Below, in pieces: positions 13,783 to 17,206 of a stretch of 17,206 nt of DNA (the first letter of the stretch is position 1; the number at the start of each line of letters is the position of its first letter). A program made the position numbers and the translations under genes. The stretch is taken from positions 43,339 to 60,544 of the forward strand of contig DPGN01000046.1 of the NCBI GenBank assembly GCA_003523185.1, read 5' to 3'. The notes below the pieces were generated by a model. The model had not been told where the DNA came from and did not search any database. It saw only the letters and a program-made list of their open reading frames with translations. Origin of the DNA: Halieaceae bacterium (GTDB lineage: Bacteria > Pseudomonadota > Gammaproteobacteria > Pseudomonadales > Halieaceae).

Positions 13783-14036
13783 ATGTTCATGTCATCAATC
13801 GAGCACAAGCATGGCGCACTGCTAGACCATTTATCGCGGCCGATGACCTGGTGATTTGGACCGACACAGCGGCCATCGGATGCCTTGCTCAACAGCTCAA
13901 GTCAGCAGGAGTGAAAATTGTCTGTCTTACGTCAGACGATGAATCATCCGAGAAGAATCACGATTTTGCCGTCATTAGCGACCAAGCCTGGGTACAATAC
14001 GTACTCGACTCAACCACCCTTTGCTCTTGGGGGTAG
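13779..14036 (+). CDS. tusB: Sulfurtransferase subunit TusB (DsrH-like)
   Basis: Smallest subunit of the TusBCD complex. The 85-aa product is a little shorter than E. coli TusB (95). It is weakly conserved, as usual for TusB, with DDLVIWTDTAAIGCL (22-36) matching the family's 'D.LLL..D...A' strand, then VKIVCLTSD (45-53) and a Trp near the C-terminus. Identification rests mainly on position between tusC and tusE and on size. It is coupled to tusC by a 4-bp ATGA overlap and followed by tusE after a single base. Confidence 0.82.
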   Translation: MNVHVINRAQAWRTARPFIAADDLVIWTDTAAIGCLAQQLKSAGVKIVCLTSDDESSEKNHDFAVISDQAWVQYVLDSTTLCSWG

Positions 14037-14037
14037 T

Positions 14038-14364
14038 GTGAATACGCTTCCGTCATCCATAACGCTCGATAAGCACGGTTTTTTGGAAGAACGACAGGCT
14101 TGGACGCACGAGCTGGCCACGGCATTTGCAGCTGAGGAAGGCATTACGTTGCAGGATGAGCACTGGGAAGTCATTCATCTACTGCGTGAATACTTCGAAG
14201 AGTTCGATGCATCACCGGCCAATCGGGCGCTGGTAAAATACACCAAGCTAAAACTTGGACCCTCAAAGGGATCGAGCATTTATTTGATGTCCCTATTCCC
14301 GGGCTCTCCAGCGCGCGTCGGAAGTCGAATAGCGGGCTTACCTAAGCCTAAAAACTGTCTCTGA
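14038..14364 (+). CDS. tusE: Sulfur relay protein TusE (DsrC family)
   Basis: Last carrier of the relay: accepts persulfide from TusD and presents it to MnmA bound to tRNA. The 108-aa protein (E. coli 109) has the DsrC-family stretch LQDEHWEVIHLLREYFEEFDASPANRALVK (about residues 37-66) and ends in RIAGLPKPKNCL, with the catalytic penultimate Cys107. The second Cys that dissimilatory DsrC carries 11 residues earlier is absent (Ser/Arg here), so this is the tRNA-thiolation type, not a sulfite reductase partner. The start is GTG at 14038, one base after the tusB stop, with a GGGGGT Shine-Dalgarno inside tusB. The longer frame from 13918 would only duplicate tusB coding. Confidence 0.93.
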   Translation: MNTLPSSITLDKHGFLEERQAWTHELATAFAAEEGITLQDEHWEVIHLLREYFEEFDASPANRALVKYTKLKLGPSKGSSIYLMSLFPGSPARVGSRIAGLPKPKNCL

Positions 14365-14370
14365 GTTCTC

Positions 14371-15486
14371 GTGCTGCCCAACGATTACCAACCCGAGCGC
14401 TATCAGGAGCTACTGAATGAAAAGGTAGCGACGGTTCTCTCTGACTTTAAAGCGCTGGATGCGCCTGAGCCCCAGATTTTCCCGTCGCCGACCCATAGCT
14501 TTCGGATGCGAGCCGAATTCAGGGTCTGGCATGATGGTGAGGATCTCAATTTCGTCATGTTCGAGCGCGAAAGACCGCGAGAGCCCATTAAGATCAGCGC
14601 GTTTCCTTTCGGTAGTGAGGCGATCCAATCTCTGCTGGAGCCATTGAGGGCGCTCCTCCAAGGCAACGCAATACTTCGCACCAAGCTCTTCCAAGTAGAG
14701 TTTCTCTCTACTCTATCCGGTGAGTGTCTAGTGACGTTGATCTACCATCGAAAACTCGATGAAGCGTGGACTCAGGAAGCAACCAAGGTCGAACAATCAC
14801 TTCAAATCAAGGTAATTGGTCGATCACGAGGCCAAAAGCTTGTCGTAAGCGATGATTGGGTTACGGAGACACTACAGGTTGACGGGCACCCGTTAACCTA
14901 CAAACAACCCGAGCAAGCATTTATACAGCCCAATGCCACGTTGAATCAGGTAATGCTCAGCTGGGCATGCGCGCACGCTCAAAATACGGATCGAGACCTT
15001 CTTGAGCTCTATTGCGGCATTGGTAACTTCACGATTCCGCTATCGAAACATTTTCGACGTGTTTTGGCGACCGAAGTATCCAAAGTGGCCACTAGGGCGG
15101 CTCAAGACAACTTGGTATTGAATAAAGTCGGTAACGTCGCGTTCGCGCGCTTGGCTGCGGAGGAAGTGACCCAAGCGCTCAACGGTGAGCGCGAATTTCG
15201 TCGATTGAAGTCGCTGGAACCGCCACTAAATGACTATGATTTAGCTACTGTCTTTGTTGATCCGCCTCGCGCCGGGCTCGACGAAGGCACGACAAGGCTC
15301 TGTCAAAAATTCAATCAAATTCTTTATATAAGCTGTAACCCATTGACTTTAATTGATAATCTTAGATTCATGCGTGAGACTCACCGAATCGAAGCGCTCG
15401 CGTTTTTTGATCAGTTCCCATACACCCATCACCTGGAGTGTGGGATCAGTCTGATACGGCGAGGATCACATGAAAGCACTAACTGA
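14371..15486 (+). CDS. trmA: tRNA (uracil(54)-C5)-methyltransferase
   Basis: SAM-dependent enzyme that makes ribothymidine at position 54 of the T loop of nearly all tRNAs. The 371-aa length is close to E. coli TrmA (366). The N-terminal half is the TrmA-specific RNA-binding part (FRMRAEFRVWHDGEDLNFVM, 44-63; VEFLSTLSGECLVTLIYHR, 109-127). The SAM site is LLELYCGIGNF (210-220), followed by VDPPRAG (296-302), the nucleophile C322 in YISCNP, and the general base E356 in YTHHLECG. There is no N-terminal TRAM or Fe-S Cys cluster, which separates it from RlmC and RlmD. The start is GTG (14371), 6 bp after tusE; its end overlaps the pterin dehydratase by 17 bp, so it is probably part of the tus transcript. 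Confidence 0.95.
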   Translation: MLPNDYQPERYQELLNEKVATVLSDFKALDAPEPQIFPSPTHSFRMRAEFRVWHDGEDLNFVMFERERPREPIKISAFPFGSEAIQSLLEPLRALLQGNAILRTKLFQVEFLSTLSGECLVTLIYHRKLDEAWTQEATKVEQSLQIKVIGRSRGQKLVVSDDWVTETLQVDGHPLTYKQPEQAFIQPNATLNQVMLSWACAHAQNTDRDLLELYCGIGNFTIPLSKHFRRVLATEVSKVATRAAQDNLVLNKVGNVAFARLAAEEVTQALNGEREFRRLKSLEPPLNDYDLATVFVDPPRAGLDEGTTRLCQKFNQILYISCNPLTLIDNLRFMRETHRIEALAFFDQFPYTHHLECGISLIRRGSHESTN

Positions 15487-15754
15487 CGTACAGGTAGAAT
15501 ACGCGCTTAAGAGCACACACAGTCGATGGCGCCTTGAGGGCAAGTTCATTCGTCGTGATTTTGTGTTTAAAAATTTCGTCGAGGCCTGGGGTTTTATGAA
15601 CAGCGTTGCCCTGCTCGCCGAGTCAATGGACCACCATCCAAATTGGGACAATGTGTATAACCAGGTAACCATCCGATTGTCGACGCACGACGCCGACGGC
15701 CTGACCGACAGGGATTTTCAGCTGGCTGGCGCGATTGATTCAGTGTTGCCGTAG
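15470..15754 (+). CDS. phhB: 4a-hydroxytetrahydrobiopterin dehydratase (PCD)
   Basis: Dehydrates the 4a-carbinolamine form of tetrahydropterin made by aromatic amino acid hydroxylases; in bacteria without such a hydroxylase, members are thought to serve molybdopterin metabolism or to have other roles. The 94-aa protein fits the published PCD signature exactly: E51-x3-H55-H56-P57, then Y63, H73 and D82 at the required spacings, within MDHHPNWDNVYNQVTIRLSTHD. A GCGAGGAT Shine-Dalgarno lies inside the 3' end of trmA, which it overlaps by 17 bp. No phenylalanine hydroxylase or molybdopterin gene is nearby, so its partner pathway cannot be told. Its 3' half is overlapped antisense by the extended frame of the hydrolase. 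Confidence 0.92.
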   Translation: MKALTDVQVEYALKSTHSRWRLEGKFIRRDFVFKNFVEAWGFMNSVALLAESMDHHPNWDNVYNQVTIRLSTHDADGLTDRDFQLAGAIDSVLP

Positions 15755-16625
15755 TTCTATTGGTTAAAAACGCCTCGATCGCAGCGATAACTGCCTCATC
15801 CTTCAGCATCGGTGCATGCCCTACATCAGCGACCTCGAGATAAACCATTCCCGGCACGCGACGCTGCATTTCGGCTGTGATACGGGTGTCGAGAACGTCT
15901 GATAAGGCCCCTCGTATCAGCATCAGGGGTTGTTGCGCTAGTAAATCGAATACCGACCAAAGATCTGGTGGCACGGCATCCGAATCCTCAGAATTTACCG
16001 CCTCAGAGATCCTCGGGTCATAGTCCAAGACGGGCACACCGTCGATCTCCTTGAAGATCTGTCGCGCGAACTGCTCCTAGCCTTCATCCGACAAGGTCGG
16101 GAACGCTACCTCGTTGATACGTCGGTTATAGGCCACTGCCTCAGTCCACGTGGTGACGGGCTCGCCCTGCCCTACATAACCTTTGATTCGGTTAAGGCCC
16201 TCGTCACAGAGCTTGGGGCCAATATCGTTGAGTACAACGTGAGAAAAGACACCTGGCATCGCTGAGTTCATGACCATCGCCATGATTCCGCCCATTGAGG
16301 TTCCCACCGTGGCAACACGGGAAACATTTGCCGCCTGCAAAAGCACAAACATGTCTCGAACGTAGTGGGGAATGGCATAGCATGTTGGATCCGTATCCCA
16401 CTCCGACTTGCCCCTACCGCGCTGCTCGGCAACCAATACGCGAAAACGGGTGGAGAGGTGGTCTGCGAGAGCTTCAAAATCTCGCGAATTGCGGCTTAAG
16501 CCATGCATTAACAGCACGCATTGAGCATCAGGTGAAGGAGCAGGATAGTCACGTGCATACAATGTTAGACCGTCCTCACTTTGGTAGAACAAATCCTTGT
16601 AACCGCGGCTCTGCTGCTCCGACAT
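15594..16625 (-). pseudogene. Alpha/beta hydrolase interrupted by an in-frame TAG
   Basis: Alpha/beta-hydrolase fold protein of unknown substrate. The first 182 codons (16625 down to 16080) give the oxyanion motif HGLSRN (41-46), AEQRGRGKSEWD (66-77) and the nucleophile elbow GTSMGG with S110. A TAG follows at 16079-16077. The same frame then continues as EQFARQIFKEIDGVPVLDYD, with the acid in LIRGALSDVLD (D243 probable) and H270 in VADVGHAPML, so both halves of one catalytic triad sit either side of a single stop. Homologous sequences commonly have a Trp near here, so TGG to TAG is the simple explanation. The frame also runs about 55 residues past the natural end of the fold (near residue 287) into phhB. 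The ATG overlaps the preceding gene's TAA. It could be a recent nonsense mutation, a sequence error or readthrough; as read, no full enzyme is made. Confidence 0.85.
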
Positions 16626-17206
16626 TAGCCCGGATACGCCTCGGTGAGACCTCGGTAAACCGCGTCCGCAAAGTCTGCTTGGTTGGGATCTAGCCGAACG
16701 AGTAAATCGGAAAGATGCTCGTTATCCTCGCGGTCGTCCCAAATCTTGATGTATGAGCCGTCTTTGTAGCCATGGTCCTGCCGGAAAAAATTGAGGACAT
16801 TTTTGCCTACGTACATACGATAAAGTTGCTCGAAGCTAAGGCCACTCGCCGCCATGAGTCCCAAAAACGCGCTGGTGGAGAACGATTGGGTCGTAATACA
16901 CGACTCAGCCAAGATCTCGGTGGCCTCTAGCAGGGACGATTCTTTGGGTGTGGCGGACAAGTCTTCTGCAATCTGAGCCGCTAGTCCATCGAGACTGTCA
17001 CAGCGGCAGATCATGGCAGACATACCAAAATGCCATATGTCCACTACTTCAAGCTGTATTTGCTTCATGTCGGGATCCGCGTGCTTCCACCACTTATAGC
17101 CCGCGTGATCCATCAATTCAGCGCACTCGATCCATGCAGCCCGGTACCATTCAAAGCCTTGCTCGCGCCACTCAGGATGAACCTTCGTATTCATCCGGTC
17201 TTGCAG
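16625..17206 (-). CDS. All-alpha dimeric dUTPase-like protein, 5' end outside window
   Basis: Member of the all-alpha NTP pyrophosphatase group (dUTPase_2, as in Campylobacter and Leishmania dUTPases), expected to split dUTP to dUMP and keep uracil out of DNA. Numbered from the ATG at 17194 (189 aa), the metal-binding ExxE (E23, E26 in WIECAELMDH) and ExxD (E49, D52 in LEVVDIWHFGMS) are present. Helix motifs KWWK (34-37), KNVLNFFRQDHGYKDGSY (131-148) and WDDREDNEHL (152-161) are those of the dUTP-binding pocket. The frame stays open upstream to the window edge and reads L-Q-D-R before that Met; family members often have LQ near this point, so the true start probably lies outside. It overlaps the hydrolase ATG by one base (TAATG), implying a shared transcript. 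Confidence 0.87.
   Translation of the reverse strand: MQDRMNTKVHPEWREQGFEWYRAAWIECAELMDHAGYKWWKHADPDMKQIQLEVVDIWHFGMSAMICRCDSLDGLAAQIAEDLSATPKESSLLEATEILAESCITTQSFSTSAFLGLMAASGLSFEQLYRMYVGKNVLNFFRQDHGYKDGSYIKIWDDREDNEHLSDLLVRLDPNQADFADAVYRGLTEAYPG

Noticed and set aside
13918..14037. Upstream extension of tusE overlapping tusB
   Set aside because: TusE homologues are about 109 aa, and GTG at 14038 gives 108 aa with a good Shine-Dalgarno; the extension is tusB read in another frame.
14038..14364. TusE as a dissimilatory DsrC, with tusDCB as dsrEFH for sulfur oxidation
   Set aside because: The C-terminal arm has only the last Cys, no dsrAB or other sulfur-oxidation genes are nearby, and trmA follows directly.
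16077..16079. TAG as a programmed pyrrolysine or stop-codon readthrough site
   Set aside because: Nothing in the window supports it: no pyl genes and no downstream structure that I could see. Alpha/beta hydrolases are not known pyrrolysine proteins. A Trp-to-stop change is simpler, so I report only the interruption.
1..17206. Mobile elements, integrase sites, CRISPR arrays, toxin-antitoxin or defence genes
   Set aside because: No transposase, integrase, repeat-spacer pattern or paired small toxin/antitoxin frames were found on either strand; almost all sequence is accounted for by core genes.

Overview
The window looks like core chromosome of a gammaproteobacterium. The order rne / rluC / maf(yceF) / yceD / rpmF / fabD / fabG / acpP / fabF / mltG / (tmk) is the arrangement known from Pseudomonas-type genomes. 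A YccA homologue, a tRNA-Ser(UGA) and a tusDCBE set lie close together, as yccA, tusE and serT do in E. coli. The details (lean spacing, an all-alpha dUTPase, a secreted M28 peptidase) would fit a marine gammaproteobacterium, but I cannot name the genus. I see no phage, transposon, CRISPR array or defence genes. I found no convincing new multi-gene system; the points of interest are local departures from the usual gene order, regulatory RNA structure and one interrupted gene.

Left region (1-5190, minus strand): a fatty-acid/envelope operon reading yceD, rpmF, fabD, fabG, acpP, fabF, mltG and the first five codons of a probable tmk. A near-consensus promoter (TTGACA-N17-TATAGT) sits so close to yceD that its mRNA is probably leaderless. 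plsX (and fabH), expected between rpmF and fabD, are absent: only 4 bp separate those two genes. pabC, expected between fabF and mltG, is also absent. A strong hairpin terminator splits acpP from fabF, with an extended -10 promoter candidate just after it, which would allow acyl carrier protein to be expressed apart from the rest.

Middle region (5261-9980): yceF runs rightward and meets rluC tail to tail with a 9-bp overlap. rluC is divergent from rne, whose roughly 300-nt leader is full of hairpins and has its ribosome binding site in one of them, as expected for an autoregulated RNase E gene. RNase E has a canonical catalytic half and a disordered, Arg-rich tail with two NDPR motifs. A tRNA-Ser(UGA) gene follows; its -35 box overlaps the rne stop codon.

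Right-centre (10038-15754): a secreted M28 metallopeptidase (minus), divergent from a periplasmic SIMPL-domain protein, then a YccA/Bax-inhibitor-1 membrane protein with its own terminator. Next comes a tight cluster tusD-tusC-tusB-tusE-trmA-phhB. The Tus proteins relay sulfur for 2-thiolation of tRNA U34, TrmA methylates tRNA U54, and PhhB is a pterin dehydratase.

Right end (15594-17206, minus): an all-alpha dUTPase, cut by the window edge, is coupled by TAATG to an alpha/beta hydrolase. The hydrolase frame is interrupted by one in-frame TAG where a Trp codon (TGG) is likely, and it runs past its natural end into the 3' part of phhB on the opposite strand.
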